Assembly: GCA_015501605.1 (NCBI GenBank)
Contig: JADNRZ010000012.1
Coordinates: 806,001 to 870,000 of the forward strand
From: Panaeolus papilionaceus
Taxonomy: Eukaryota; Basidiomycota; Agaricomycetes; Agaricales
Direction: 5' to 3'
DNA length: 64,000 nt
Shown here: in pieces, positions 45,062 through 57,830 of the stretch
Layout of the letters: every line of letters starts with the position of its first letter
How positions within the stretch are numbered: position 1 is the stretch's first letter
The notes under the pieces: model-generated
What the model was told of the DNA's origin: nothing
Databases searched by the model: none
What the model saw: only the letters and a program-made list of their open reading frames with translations
Position numbers and translations under genes: made by a program

Positions 45062-48000
45062 ATGGCACCCACCCGAACCCAATCCTACCTCCTAGGCTCA
45101 GCTTCATCCTCTGGGCAGAACCGCCCTAGTAAATCCAATGGTAAGTACCATGATGCACATATCGCCGATACACCAAGTTGATTCAAAACTTGTAGCCTCG
45201 ACTCATTCTCGTTCGCACATTGGTCATCCATACATCCGACCACCAAGTGGTGAAACATCTACAGATGGTATGCATTTCTACTGCCATTGGCTCAACAATG
45301 ACATCTCAGCTGAGTCTTGAGGCTGATCTAGACTCGCACATTGGAATATTTGGTCCTCGTAGCAAAGTTTTGTTCACTGGTGGCAATATTAATGTGTCAC
45401 ATAATACCTATAACAGCGGAGAAGGTAATAAATGCCTGGACACAATCACCCGGCTTCAACTCACGAATCGATAGGGATACAAAAACTCTACCATAACTCA
45501 TCACCTGCGGCGGCATACAACTCCAAGGATCGGTACGATCCACCGAAATGCCATCGCAATACTCGGACCGGGCTACTCAATATGACAAGAAAATGGGCTG
45601 ACAATGGCCCACCTCGCATTATGTGGCTGTATGGCTCCGCTGGAGCAGGCAAATCTGCTGTTGCCCAGACTATGTGCGAGGAGCTTCGTGGACGTTTCAA
45701 ACTGGCTGCCTCGTTTTTCTTTTCAAGAACGGCGCCCGCAGACCGTCATCGTGGTCATGAAGGACGTTTCGTCACTACAATTGCTTCTCAGCTCACCGAA
45801 TCGATACCTGGATTACGGCCCTACGTCGAGCAGGTCATCCTGACCAGACCGTCTGTTTTAGACCTGACTCTTAAGGAGCAGGTCCTTGCACTCATCGTTG
45901 ATCCCTTGATGCAACTCAAGAACGATCCAAGGGACGATGGTAATGTGTCGAAGCCGAGGATTGTCATTATTGACGGTCTCGACGAATGCAAAGAGGCTGG
46001 TCAGCAACAAGTACTCGAAGCCATTGCCACCCTTGTCGAATATCAGCATATCTTCCCATTTTCTGTTTTCCTCTCCAGTCGACCAGACTTAATTATTCGT
46101 TCCTGGTTTGCCGCCACAGGGGCGAAATCACCCTCAGTGGCCCAGGCGGTCTCTCTGCTGGATCATTGCGACAGCGACCACGACATCAGGGTGTTTATGA
46201 TAGATAAAGCCGCCGAAATTCGACAATCACACCCCTTCTTCGATCAACTACCAGTGGGTTGGCCATCTCTTGTGTCCGTGAATGAGGTTGTGCAGCGGGC
46301 GTCCGGTCAATTCATCTATGCGTCTACTGTGATGAAATACATCAGTGACCCAAGGCACTATCCCAACCGCAGACTCGATAGTATTCTACAAAACAAGGTT
46401 CCCTCAGATGATCGTCCATACGCGGAATTAGACGCGTTATATCTGCACATTCTGCGGCAGACCAAACACCCCGAACTCGTCCGTCAAACACTCGCCTTCC
46501 GAATTGTTACCATAGCATTCTGCGGAATCCTTTCCGAAGCTGACTCAAAGGTCAATCTACAAACTTTTTTATCCCTTCCCTATTCCGTGGACACGATTTT
46601 CATTGATTTGCAATCGATCTTGGATAGCAAATGTGATGGGATGGTGTTCTGGGATGGAGCATTCGAAGATCCCATGAGCGACGCAACTTGTCTCGGTGTG
46701 CCTGTGCCCGTCGTTTTTTACCACCGGTCACTATTGGAGTTTCTGCTAAGTCCCCAGCGATCGGAGGAGTTCTATGTCGATATACCACGGGTCGATAAAG
46801 AACTCTGCGGGATCGCACTGGACCGCATTCGCAGTGAGCACCGGATTCTTGCTTGATATCTAGGTTTTATATCTTACCATTGCAATACAGCGCTATCAGC
46901 GTCGCGCGATGCGTCTCACAAAGACCATATCAAGTACTGCCTTCTCATCCTGCTCCAGGCTCAAACGTCTCGTCAGCCCTTCTACAGAGCTCAAACATCC
47001 ACAACACTGTCTCGTTGCGACACCTTGCACAAAGACATGTTGTTTGACATCCTTCAAATCCTAAGGTTGAAAACCATTGAGTGGAAGGGAGAAAACACCA
47101 CGGTGCGAACAGTTGACATTATTGACCGAAGTCTATGGAAGGTCTTTGCTCCAGCCGTGACGAGACGACGAGCAGAGTGTCACCGGCACTTCGAACATAT
47201 AAATCTTCCTCGAGAACTGCTATTTATGTCGGACCGCACGATCTTTGGGATCTTTGGTTTCCCCTGGAAGGTTAATCATAACCTGCCAGCAAGAGCCTGT
47301 CTGGGGCAGTTGTTGTCATGGCATATATTGACATCGCTTCAACAAGAAACAAAGGCTGATCTATGGAACCTTATAGTCAATTCTCCGCCAGACACACTTA
47401 GGTCTTATGACCATAAGATATGGGTCGATTTCATGGACGTCCTTGACCTTGAGCTGGATGGTGCAGAAAAGGAAAGTCTTCGGCTACCACCAAACTTTCG
47501 AAGCAACAATTTGTCTGAAAGCGCAGCTGCTGTCATATTCTGCATGCAGAAAACCATCTCCCTGTAGGTATTTGAATTAATGGGCTCCGCTTGTCATATT
47601 GGAATACTTACTGACAGACGACGGTTTAGGTTTCATCCGGCTTATGAGACCTCCAAGCCACCGGAAATTCGAGCTGTTTTCGACTATTTGAAGACGAAAG
47701 GGGGGAATAATTGGCGCGCAATTGCCGTAGCTTGCCTTTTGCACGAAATCCAGTATTTTATATGGAGAAACTGTCCCCTTTCAACTGGTATAGTCAAGAT
47801 CTTGGAGACAATAATCCAAATCTTTTTCCCTCCTCATATCGTCTCCAGCATGGAAGCGCTTTCCCTTCCGTTCGACGTCTCTTACCCTGAATCACAAAAA
47901 GGTCACCAGTCATCATTCTCAATCTCTAGTCCATGTATGCTGCCTCGCTGGTATCATACTCACATCGACTTCGCACCAGATAGCTTTTATCCCAGATATC

Positions 48001-48347
48001 GGGAAGCAAGTTGGAACCTAGGTCACCTTCACGATTATGTCCGTGTATGTAATTTTTGGCGCCTCCTAATCTTGCTTCATCAAGTTGCATTTCTGACCCG
48101 TTTTATATCCAAACAGCTGTACAACATACACAACAGCATTCGCCCCAGCCTGGATGACAGAAGAAGGCAGGGAGCCAGAGATCTTGACACTTCCGGAACC
48201 CCAGCATGTGAACTCGCTGACAGGACGACTGACCCCGAAACTGGTCTTGCGATCGACTTCGTAAAGTGGTCCTTCAGCTACAGGATACATAAGTTCACTG
48301 AAGAGTGCGAATATGCGGAGAGACGGGGCAAAGGCGGCGAGGAGTAG
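45062..48347 (+). CDS. NACHT-domain STAND NTPase (fungal NLR-like), C-type copy C1
   Basis: Seven exons: 45062-45140, 45196-45267, 45332-45424, 45475-46833, 46891-47563, 47630-48044 and 48117-48347, giving ~973 aa. Exon 3 was placed at the tctag acceptor because nearer AGs lead to stops and only this one restores the conserved DSH-x-x-x-FGP-x-SKV frame. Exon 1 (MAPTRTQSYLLGS) is nearly the same as the truncated copy at 14.65 kb. There is one N-terminal motif (FTGGNINVSH). Walker A GSAGAGKS ~135-142, Walker B VIIDGLDEC, sensor FLSSRPD. The C-terminal block (GGNNWR, FIWRNCPLS, FFPPHIV) and TTDPETGLAIDF tail are conserved. It has the extra phase-2 intron of the B-type (47564-47629). No lesions seen. 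It is the only full-length C-type gene here. Confidence 0.82.
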
Positions 48348-48600
48348 GATGATTCATTTAATATATTTTGTAGAAACACCAAAATGTATTAGCTTTTGTC
48401 TAAACGGGTTCAACCTTTGCGGACAACCCCAGGTTTATTAATGTTGTTCACAACGATCCCAAGTACACTCAAATTAATGTCAAAATTTAAAAGGCAATGA
48501 GGTGTGAGCTGGAATCGACTTAAACAACAGAGCAAAGCGCAGGGTGAGGTTTTGATCCAGAGCCGAGTGGTCGAGCCAACGAGGATGATTGAAAAACGTT
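48348..48600 (+). other. C1 3' flank
   Basis: AT-rich sequence directly downstream of C1, presumably the 3' UTR and termination region. No specific signal identified. Confidence 0.3.
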
Positions 48601-49900
48601 CAATTGGGGAGTAATTTTTCCAAGCAATGTCCGCAATATTTGGAGCTCTTTGACTCGCCATACCCAACCTCCCCTCTTGCCAAGTACCACTCTGAATTCG
48701 TCCACTTTCAATGGCCCTCCCTCATGTATAGCTGTACCAGTGCCCCAATACTTGATCGCCCCGCCAATGTTCTCTTCCCTGTACGCATCCATTCCACAAA
48801 CATTTCGCCACATTCTGTCCCATCCAAAGTCGCTCGTCACGGTTGCCAGAAAATCCAGAAAGACGGACCCCCCTGCACACTCCTCAGCTCTCGCGATGAC
48901 ACACATCACCCAAGTCCGTCTGAGTTGCCCACCTCACGCACATGCGTCAGCCTTCACCGCCAACTCATATCTCTCCCGTCTTCCCACTAGCTTCTCCAAC
49001 ACCCCTCTCCCTCCCAATCGTTCCCTCCCCCATTCCTTCACACTCTCCACTGATCCCTCTCGTAAACTCAACCTCCCATCAGCCAATAACACTGGGGGCG
49101 CCCAGAACTTGATCTTCACTCCGCCGCCATTCTCCTCCCCCAGACATCCATTCACCGCCGAATCTCAGTCGCATACGGAAAAAAATTCGCCGCCAGCGGT
49201 GGTCCTCAACCTGGAAGTTCCGTGCCGTTTTCGGTGCTCTTCTGAATTTTCCACTGTGTTGCTAGCTGGCCAAACCAACATGAGCTGAAGCATACATGTA
49301 TGTCCGATCACGTTCGTTGTCCATGAGACGCTGGAAGTGAGGTGGTTTTGATTATGAGCATGCCTGTAAGGGTATTAGTGAGTTGAAATGAGAGATGATA
49401 CTCGTCTGAACGCACTGTAATTTGTGGTGAGAGTACATGCGACAAGAGAGGGTGATGGTAGATAGAGACATAGAAAAGCGAGCTTGGGGTGACCGAATGT
49501 GTGATTACAACGGTGAAGAGCAAGGACTGGACATGTTAGGCCTGGGCCTAACAAAGACGACGTCGGAACTACAAATTCCGGTCTCATACGACCTCAAAGA
49601 GTGACCGTCGCAGAACCAAAAAAAAAAAAGAATAAAGCGCAGCACAGTGCCACGAGGAAGGACTAAAGGATGAACATGTTAGATAGATAACCCTCAGATA
49701 TTTCTGAAAATCTACATTACCTTTCTCGTTGTCATTGAAGTCGGCAAATGAAAACACTTGGGACGGCAAGTTAGAGAGAAGTGTTCGTTCCCCGGCGCCG
49801 TATTCGATCACAGGTGGGTCAAGTGCATAGTACCTAGGAAATCCTGCGTCTAGAATCGGGTGCTATCTCCCCGCACGTCCCCAGAAACGCTCATCTAACG
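48601..49900 (-). repeat. R1 repeat copy k
   Basis: Diverged R1 copy upstream of A4. The minus-strand relic junction (aatctacattac near 49,712) is mutated but recognisable. Open stretches of up to ~210 codons on the plus strand are pyrimidine-derived and not conserved. Confidence 0.45.
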
Positions 49901-50925
49901 TCCCTGCCGTTGACTGCGCCAGTGCGATGATGTACAACGACATCGTGATGAAAATCGAGGATACAGGAGAGGTTGATAGGTATTGTTTAGCGACGTTTAG
50001 TAGCTCCATCAACCATTGTCTTCAAATACGTGTTGTCTGCGTGCTCATGAGCGGAATATTGGATGTTTGGAGAACAAAAAATGTCGCCGAGATGCCTAGA
50101 TTGGTTCAGAAGTCGATGATAGCTCGTCTAGTGACGCAGCTGTGAACAAGGATGGTTGGTGGAGAAGTTCCAGGAATGTTGTTGGAATGTCGAATGTAGG
50201 AGCTCAATAACGTTTAAAGCCGGCTTCATGGATGCCATAGATTTCAGTTTGTGCTCAGAGTCACCTTGGATCGTAGAAGATGATTGGAAGGCGTTGAACG
50301 GACGACATTAGACTCGGATTGTCCGTTTTTAGTTCTAGTTTCCCATGCCCTTTGAAATTCGAGCCTTCGTTGTGCGCAGTGGGGTTATACTTTGCTCACA
50401 TATCATCATTGACCACTCGGGTGAACTTATAATTTTATTTATTTTTTCAGTGAATCCCTTGCACTAAGCAAGCAGTAAAAATGCTGACATTGTTAAATAT
50501 CGCGTTTGTCTCAACTCTTGCACTGGCGCCGACCTTGTTTGCCTGAACTCCATCCTATACCTTGGTAACCTTACCTTAAACTGTACAACGTATCTCCCCA
50601 CTGTTGTAAGTTTTGTTTTTCAAATCATATGTGTCCTTTTTATTGAATATTCACTCTCAGGTGGTTGCAATTGAGTGGTGGTGCAGCCTTCAGCTGGTGA
50701 ACTTGAATCAGTACAAGCTATAATCTGGAATCACATTTATTGTGTTTCGTTGGAAGCGGCAAGATACTAATATGGGCACTCAGAAAAGAAAAGTTCAATC
50801 TAATTATAGCTTTATAAATCACGATTCACGATTGAAACTTGAAGTCCGTGCAAATTCACACATTGGAAAGAAGTAAGCGAAGGTTGATGAATTCATGACT
50901 CTTTACTTCTTTCCTCCTCTGCCCA
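49901..50925 (+). promoter_or_regulatory. 5' flank of A4
   Basis: No gene seen. Only the final ~150 bp (around 50.84-50.92 kb) is recognisably related to the other A-gene flanks. The rest is unlike them. Confidence 0.35.
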
Positions 50926-53900
50926 ATGCCCCCTATTCGCACTCAACCCTTCCTTCGTGGCGCAAGTATTTCGCCACTCAGCCACCCAACAGCTCGCAAT
51001 GGTAAGAAGAAACGATATCTCGCGTTAATTAAATATTCAATCATTAATGAATGATTCAATCGTCCAGTCTCCGATGGCTTTACTTCGTCTTCGAGTCGTC
51101 CTTATCTTCTACCACCCAGCAGAGAAGCATTTCATCATGGTATATCTTGATCTTGGTTTGCAATTCATCCACTCCAAGCTCAGAGTGTCCTCTTCAGCCA
51201 GTTATCCAGAGGTCAATGCCGCAGTTCCAAGCTCGTCAAATCTGATGTTGAGCGGCGGATATCCATTGTTCCAACAGACCAGCCATATGCAAGGTGTGAA
51301 TCCTGCATTGGGTGAGTCATCCCGAGCGTGTTGGTGTATTATATGCTTACATCGAGGTCGAACAAATTTATAGTTGCCGCGGATTCACATCCAGCAATGT
51401 TTGGTCCACACAGCAGGTTGATGGTCAGTGGTGGGCATGCCACTTTTCAGCAACATACCCATGTTCACCAAGCAAAGGTTATGAGAAGTGGTGAGAGAAT
51501 CTCGTATGGAATCATAGTGAGAACAATGTCTGACTCACACGTTTGCAGGTATACAGATTTTGTACGAACACTCGTCACCAGGAGCGGCGTACAGGCTAAG
51601 GTCAAAGACCAGTGGCCTACTGAGGATGACCTGCTCCACGTAGCGATCCAAGCCTGGTACAACTTCGGTGAGCTGGCACGCGATGGTGGTAACAAATCGA
51701 CCCTCATGACCACGGTGACTATCCGGCGGCGCTGTCCTAGAGAAGAAAAAGGAAGCAGCAAGGTTTTCCCCTGCTCGAAACTCCATCGCCATCGTCTGTG
51801 CGACGGCAGACTTGCCTGCTCCTGCAGAGCCATGCAACCACATAATTCGAGAATGGCCATTATTCGCCCCGTCCCGTGTCGTATTCAGGAGTCCTGTTCG
51901 GGTGTTCGGGTGGCATTTAGGGGGATTGTATCGATCTTTCGAATTCACAGAGCAAGTTACGGCGCTCATCGTCGACCCCTTGAAGAAGCTACAACTCGAG
52001 ATGGCAAGCCATGGGAGCCCTCCTTGTGCCTTACCGAAGGTTATTGTTGTCGATGGTTTGGATGAGTGTAAGGAGGAAAGTGGACAGATACAAGTGTTGG
52101 AGGCCATAGCCGCGCTCGTTAGCTACCAGCACGTCTTTCCTTGCTTGGTGTTTCTCGTCAGTCGACCAGAGCTGGTCATTCGGTCATGGATTACCACCAA
52201 ACAGTCTGCAGACTCGCAGCTACTACAGAGCATTTCGCTTCTGGATCACTGTGACAACAACCACGACATTAAATTATTCGTCCAGGATGAAGCGTCTCAA
52301 ATCCATCAATCTCATCCCCTCAAGTATCTCATTCCTGACGATTGGCCATCATCCGAGTTCGTAGACGAGATCGTCATGCGAGCTTGTGGCCAATTTATCT
52401 ACGCTTCCACCATTATAAAATATATCAAGGATTTACGAGTTAATCCCTGCGATCGGCTTAGGGCTATTCTGTGTCACACAATTCCCAACTACGATCGTCC
52501 ATACGCAGAATTGGATGCGTTGTATCTTCACATCCTGCGACAAACCCAGCACCCTATCCTTGTTCATCAGATACTCGCCTTCCGTGTTTCTACAATGACA
52601 TTCTACGGCAGGATATATAACGTCGACTCAAGAACCCACCTTCAGATCCTGCTATCCCTGCCATCCTCTGTCCAGGCGCTTCTCATCGACTTGCAGTCTA
52701 TCATGAACTGCGATATGGATGGGATGCAATTCATGGCCTACGCAGGTCAGCAAATACCATATCCGGCTATATTTCATCATGCATCCCTTCTTGAGTTTCT
52801 GTTGGACCCTCACCGATCGGAGGAATTTTACGTCGATATCCCGCAGTTCGACAAGGAGCTTTGCGAAATCGCATTATGGCACCTAGGTGGTGAGTGTCAT
52901 TTTTATTCCCATTAGAGTGGTGTCTGAGTATTGGACAACGTTAGAATCGGGTCCAGCTGTGACAGATGAACAGTATATTTTGTACTGTTTTCTAGTCCTG
53001 CTCCAAACTCGGACATCTAGGCTCCCTTCCTACAGGGACGAAGTGATCACACGGCTTGCCCGGTGGGATACGTTGAACAACGAGATCCTCTACGCCACTC
53101 TTGACAAGCTAACTTGTCAATGTTCTTTGCGGGAACCCGAATTCATTGACATTATAGATCGGGATTTATGGATGGCTTTTGCACCAGCAGTGGCAAGAAT
53201 GCGTGCCCAGTGTTACCAAAAAATCGAGGATGCAAGGATTCCCCAACAGCTGTTCGTTATGTATCACAGACGCATCCTGGACCCGGAAGTACACCAGTCG
53301 GGTCGAGATTTACATCCTGACGCCGGTACACATGAATCGTTTGATTGGCATATCAAGGACTGCATCCAGCGCAGCACAGGAGTCGACGCATGGGATTTCT
53401 GTTCGCTAAAGGAGCACCAGTTCTTATTACAAGGATATTGGGAGCCAACATGGCATGCATTCATGGATGTCCTTGACGAGCTCCTGCCTGCTTCAGAAAA
53501 GGAGACCCTGCAGATCGAAAGATTGCAACGAGATGCACTGTCCGAATGGAAAGCCCTGGTACTTGCTGTGGCCCTGTTCAGCATCAAACATCTCATCTCG
53601 ATGTTGGAAAACGAGGCCGTGTCAGAACACGTGAAGGAGAAAGGAGGCGACAATTGGCGCGCAATTACAGCATGTGTTGTGTTATGCGATATCGGCAGCT
53701 TTATATGGCAACACTGTCCTATTTCAACTGATATTGTCTCAGCTCTGGACGAGATATCTCATAAATTTTTCCCGCCACACGTTGTTTCAGCAATGGAGGA
53801 TGCAACGTTCCCCTTTGACTTTCCCCATTCTGAATCCGACTTTCAAAAAGAATTATTGCGCTCATTTTCAAGTCCTGGACCGTGTGCATTACCTCGCTGG

Positions 53901-54349
53901 TTTGTTACTCCGCGTGACTTCCTCGACGTCAATATGTACAATCCTCATCTCAAGAGACTAAATCTTGGTCACCTTTATGATTATATACGAGTATGTGTTT
54001 CACTATTGACTTGAACTGTGTCATTGCTGACGAGCTGAATGCAATATATAAACAGTTGTCCACCATATGGAATGGTGCTGATCCCCGTCTAGTTCATGGG
54101 TTCGGAAGGAGCTGGATTTACAACCTCGACATGGAGCATGATGGTATTCCGTACGATTTAAAGTCTTATGACCTGCTAGGTGTTGGTGCATGTGAGCTAG
54201 CAGAGATTACAACAGATCCCAGAACGGGCCTTCCTCTCGACTGGAAGCGTTGGTCAATGTGGGAAAGATGGGGCAATTTTAAAATTGACTATGAGAAGGC
54301 GGAGGAGGAACATATCAAGATGAAAAGGCAGAACTCTCAACCCGGTTGA
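50926..54349 (+). pseudogene. A-type NLR A4 disrupted by an internal inversion
   Basis: All seven exons of an A-type NACHT NLR can be traced: 50926-51001, 51068-51139, 51210-51311, 51374-51490, 51549-52889, 52945-53990 and 54056-54349. The splice sites and frames are sound, and the N-terminal motifs (SGGYPLFQQ, SGGHATFQQ) are present. Within exon 5, however, bases ~51,594-51,946 lie in the opposite orientation, so the plus-strand frame hits a stop at 51,641-51,643. The Walker A segment (GSAGAGKS) reads only on the minus strand. Downstream exons (VVDGLDECKEESG, FLVSRPE, GGDNWR, GVGACELAEITTDP) have no lesions. As arranged, the gene cannot make a NACHT protein. It could be a recent pseudogene, an inversion polymorphism or an assembly error. 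Confidence 0.8.
51594..51946 (-). other. 353-bp inverted segment carrying the P-loop
   Basis: The minus strand of this interval reads continuously as the NLR segment from NSKDRYNPPKCHPNTR through Walker A GSAGAGKSAVAQT and FFFSRTAPPDSHRGHEGRF to VFDLSL, without stops. The left edge falls after ggagcggcgtaca and the right edge before cagagcaagtta, exactly where the flanking plus-strand homology to A1-A3 stops and resumes. The length matches the homologous A1 interval (~7,080-7,430). I see no inverted repeats flanking it. Confidence 0.85.
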
Positions 54350-54449
54350 TATATTGTAGTAGTACAGCACAAAATAACTGGTTATAAAACTATACTTGAA
54401 CATTGAATATTAGAATCACGACACAATAATCATTATGACTGGCTAAGTT

Positions 54450-55130
54450 ATCCACACTCTGCCGGCAGTCCTTCTCCGTCAATCACAGGGAGTTTTGTCA
54501 AAGTGACCCCACCGCCATCCTCCTCCCTACACACCCACCCATCCGCGACCAGATCCCACTGCCCCATCTGGTAAAAAAGAGACTGCAGCGGTGTTCCTTG
54601 GCCTGCAAGTTCTGGGTCGTTTTTGTCGCTCTTCAGAATCTTGTGAGCCACCGTGTCGCCAGCTCCTCAAAATGAACAACAGCGCACAAGGCACACATGT
54701 CCTGTCCGGTCGCGTTAGTTGTCCTTCAATTTGCGCTGACAGAGAGGTGGTTTGACGACACGTGAACATGTGAGGGTGTTGGTGACCTGGAATGGAAGGT
54801 GGCAATCGTCTGAGCACACGGCGCTAGTTGTGGCGTTTGGTGACTAAGAATACGAGAAAAATGAGGGAGTGATGGGGGGTCGGTGTTGGCGTCAGGTGAA
54901 AGTAGGTAAGGGCATGGAAAGGCGAGGTTGAAGTGACAGAAAGTGCAAATACAACGGCGGAGAGAAAGGATAGGACATGTTGTATGGCACAGACTTGGAG
55001 ACGATGACGTTGTAACAACGAATTCTGGTGTTAAAATCCCAGACATCAGACGATGATCATCGTAGTGCATAAAAAATTCCTACAATGTGAACATGTTAGA
55101 TAGATAACCCTAGAGAATTCTAAAATAAAG
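54450..55130 (-). repeat. R1 repeat copy l (partial)
   Basis: Partial, strongly diverged R1 copy downstream of A4, ending near 55.13 kb. No intact frame. Confidence 0.45.
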
Positions 55131-56172
55131 ACTACCAGACGGCAAGTTTGGACCTCCAAGTTCAATAGATGTTGCACTAATATCCCCGTCTATAGTATAA
55201 AGGTGGGTCATGGAGGAAAGTTGGAGAGTCTTGGGGAAGTCGTACATAGTTTGGAGAACGGATCGAGTTGAAGGGCAAGTTGTGTGTATCCGCCCGCGTG
55301 CCGCGCCATCGTCACTGGAACAACCCAAAAAATAACCATTCAGAAGCGACCGTGACAACTTTTCATTTCCTCGTTCCAATCGTTATTTCCTTGATTCGTT
55401 CCATCACCCTTTATTCGCGCTAATATCAAGGACGTTCACAAAAACCTCCTCCAAGTTTCATCATCCCCGTATCCCTTCCACGACTCATTAAACTGCGCCT
55501 CGTCCTCCTTCCTCGGTCTCCCTGGGGTTCGTTTTGCTAAACTCGATTTCCACTTGCATGGCGACGACGTTCATCTCCACGAACTTGGATCCTTCTAGAC
55601 CTCCCATTTGATCTTCTCTTATTTCCCCATCCGTCAGCGAAAAGTAGCTCCATGTCATTTCCGTCTACTCTAAATGAGGATGGACCTTTGTCCGTAGGCG
55701 ATTTTTGAGAGAATAAACAAGTGGCTGAAGTGTGATGAGAGGATGGAGCGAGGTGGTGGAGTGAAATGCCAGATGGAGGCGAGGGTCAGGAGCGTGCTGA
55801 TAATTTAACGATGGCAGAAATAGGGATGGGTTAGAGTCAAGGATAACAAAATGGCGAAGGACTAAAGCAAAGAGACGAAACGATTAGACCAAAAATCACA
55901 AAAAAAAAAAAAGAGAAGTTCTGACACAGTCGTACCTTGAGCGATTGAAGATATGATGAAAAACCAGACCATAGATTTTGGATAAGTCTTCCCCGACCTT
56001 TATCAGGGGAAAGTTTTAGACAGCCTACCCTGTTGCAACTGCATAATCGGCCAGCATAGAGGGAAATTCAAATCCTGAAAAAAGACGATGCCTTAGTATG
56101 ATAACTTGTTGCCAACGTGCAAGGGTCCAATGGCAATGGTGTAACGTACTATACAGGCAAAAACCAGGATCA
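55131..56172. other. Unique spacer
   Basis: No gene or repeat recognised. Its left-hand counterpart is removed by the 10.85-kb deletion, whose right breakpoint corresponds to the end of this stretch. An A-run lies near 55,898-55,910. Confidence 0.35.
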
Positions 56173-56686
56173 AGTGGTGTTCAGCATTTTCCCATCGCCG
56201 TTCCAAATCCACTGAAATGTAGTTATGGTGCTGGTGAATTTTACACTCGCAACGCATAGCATGCAGGACAACCTACAAGCGTACCTGTCTACGACTGAAA
56301 TCAACAATCCGTCAGCGTAAGATTTTCTTTTAATATATTATTATAGGCATTAATCATACCTCTGTTTCAACTTGCAGAGTTGGTATACATGAGCCAGCAT
56401 AATCTGCTTGTACGACCTGTGTAGCAGTTAGAATGCATGTTTAGATGTTGCAGAGGGAGAGAGTACCGAGAGAGGGCTATGATTACATGGAACCCATTTG
56501 AAAAATTCACACGCCCCTATTGTCAATCATCCCACCGTTCAACGACTTTGTGGGTTCAATATTCAATCCCAATCTGTGGTTATATTTTAATGCACACGAG
56601 GATATTTGTCTTGATATGCAGTTTGTTCGTCTCGTTTCTTTTGAACACTAAGTATATAAGGTTGACGCGATGCTTCAGACCTCACA
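56173..56686 (+). promoter_or_regulatory. Distal 5' flank of NLR B2
   Basis: Collinear with 14,917-15,450 upstream of B1. It ends in CTCACA (56,681-56,686), the left copy of the target duplication of the inserted element. Confidence 0.5.
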
Positions 56687-56804
56687 TACGGTGGCACAGA
56701 TCCGCCAGCTTCAACCCTCAGTTTCGCATCAGCTCACGCCAATTCGGCTCCTCATCGGCAGCCATGCCACCCCCTCATTCTGCCTCTCCCGCCCCTATTT
56801 AATG
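56687..56804 (+). repeat. Left terminal inverted repeat
   Basis: 118 bp. Pairs with the reverse complement of 57,707-57,824. The best-conserved core is the CAATTCGGCTCCTCATCGGC segment. Confidence 0.85.
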
Positions 56805-57706
56805 AGTTGGAGCACACCTTTTGTAGCCCTTTGTCCGATCCTTGTGAGCAAAGCAGAATATATTTCAGTGGCGAGGACTTTTGTGGATTATATAGGGCGA
56901 GGAGCAGGACAGATAACTAGATAAGGATTCCCTACGAGTCCAGCATTGGATTTGGCAGTATATCCATCACAAGCTCAGCATTTGTAGGTGGCAAATTAAA
57001 ATTCTATCAGTAATTTATAAATACAGGTAATTGATTTACTCGTCCTCATATACCCAGTAATGAGCATGTGGGGAGATGTTGGCAAAAAGAGAATAAAGTA
57101 AAAAGGGGATGTGAGAGGTGTTTGAGAGGTGAGAAGGTGAAGAGACGAGGTGAAGACGCACGGACGAGTTCGTGGGATCAATGAGGGGGATGAGATAGAG
57201 GAGAGGAGAGGAGAAGTATCAGAGAAACGAAATACGAGGAGCGAAGACCATTTTAAGAAGATCTGTAACTTCCAAAGGTGCACATGGGCACGACGCAACG
57301 ACTGGGTGTACTTTAAGTATCGAATAGCCTATATAGCTTTCATCCTTATCTCTGGACTCTGAATCCATTCAATGCCTTGGCACACAAGTATTCTGTACAT
57401 TCCAAATTCTTCAAATGTCAACATCGATCCTCAGCAATCCTTTTCTCTCAATAACTATTGACATCAGGTACATGGACCAGCTACCAGCTAGCTGCTGTGC
57501 ATTATCTATTGTACTTGGTTTGTGCCTTGAATGGTTTAAGTTTATGATTTTACCTCATTGAATGTGCCCTTCAAAACATGGTAGGATCACACACACACTC
57601 TTTGACTGAAGTGACCTTGGACAACGTCCTCGATACCCTGAGAGGTCTATAATGAGCATATAACGTGTATTAGCAATAGGGAGGCGTGTTAAACTACACA
57701 TTCTAG

Positions 57707-57824
57707 CATTTAATAGGGGTGGGAGAAACAAGATGAAGGGGTGGCATTGCTGCCGATGAGGAGCCGAATTGGTGTGAACTGATGCGAAAGTGCAAGTTGA
57801 AGCTGGGGGATCGGTGCCACCGTA
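57707..57824 (-). repeat. Right terminal inverted repeat
   Basis: 118 bp. Reverse complement of the left repeat, with scattered substitutions and no net length difference. Confidence 0.85.
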
Positions 57825-57830
57825 CTCACA

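Larger units (their letters stand above)
56687..57824. mobile_element. TIR DNA transposon-like element with CTCACA target duplication
   Basis: 1,138 bp absent from the equivalent place near 15,450 upstream of B1. Both ends begin TACGGTGGCAC and form 118-bp inverted repeats (56,687-56,804 and 57,707-57,824), roughly 85% identical by eye. CTCACA flanks both sides (56,681-56,686 and 57,825-57,830), while the empty site has a single CTCAC followed by TGCATATG. The internal ~900 bp has no long ORF or transposase motif, so the element is probably non-autonomous. Superfamily unknown; the 6-bp duplication and long TIRs are the useful clues. Confidence 0.82.

Noticed and set aside
48589..49288. Overlapping plus-strand ORFs of 133 and 212 codons
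   Set aside because: Ser/Pro/Thr-rich translation of pyrimidine-rich R1 repeat DNA. The frame is not conserved in other R1 copies.
51594..51946. Site-specific invertible switch flanked by inverted repeats
   Set aside because: No inverted repeats are visible at the two edges (left ggcgtaca, right cagagcaag), so a recombinase-driven switch is not supported. The inversion itself is retained as a finding.
51328..52065. 245-codon plus-strand ORF in A4
   Set aside because: It is an out-of-frame reading through exons 4-5 and the antisense of the inverted P-loop block. It has no resemblance to a protein family.
56805..57706. Transposase inside the TIR element
   Set aside because: The longest internal open frames are ~100 codons and show no transposase-like motif, so only a non-autonomous element is supported.
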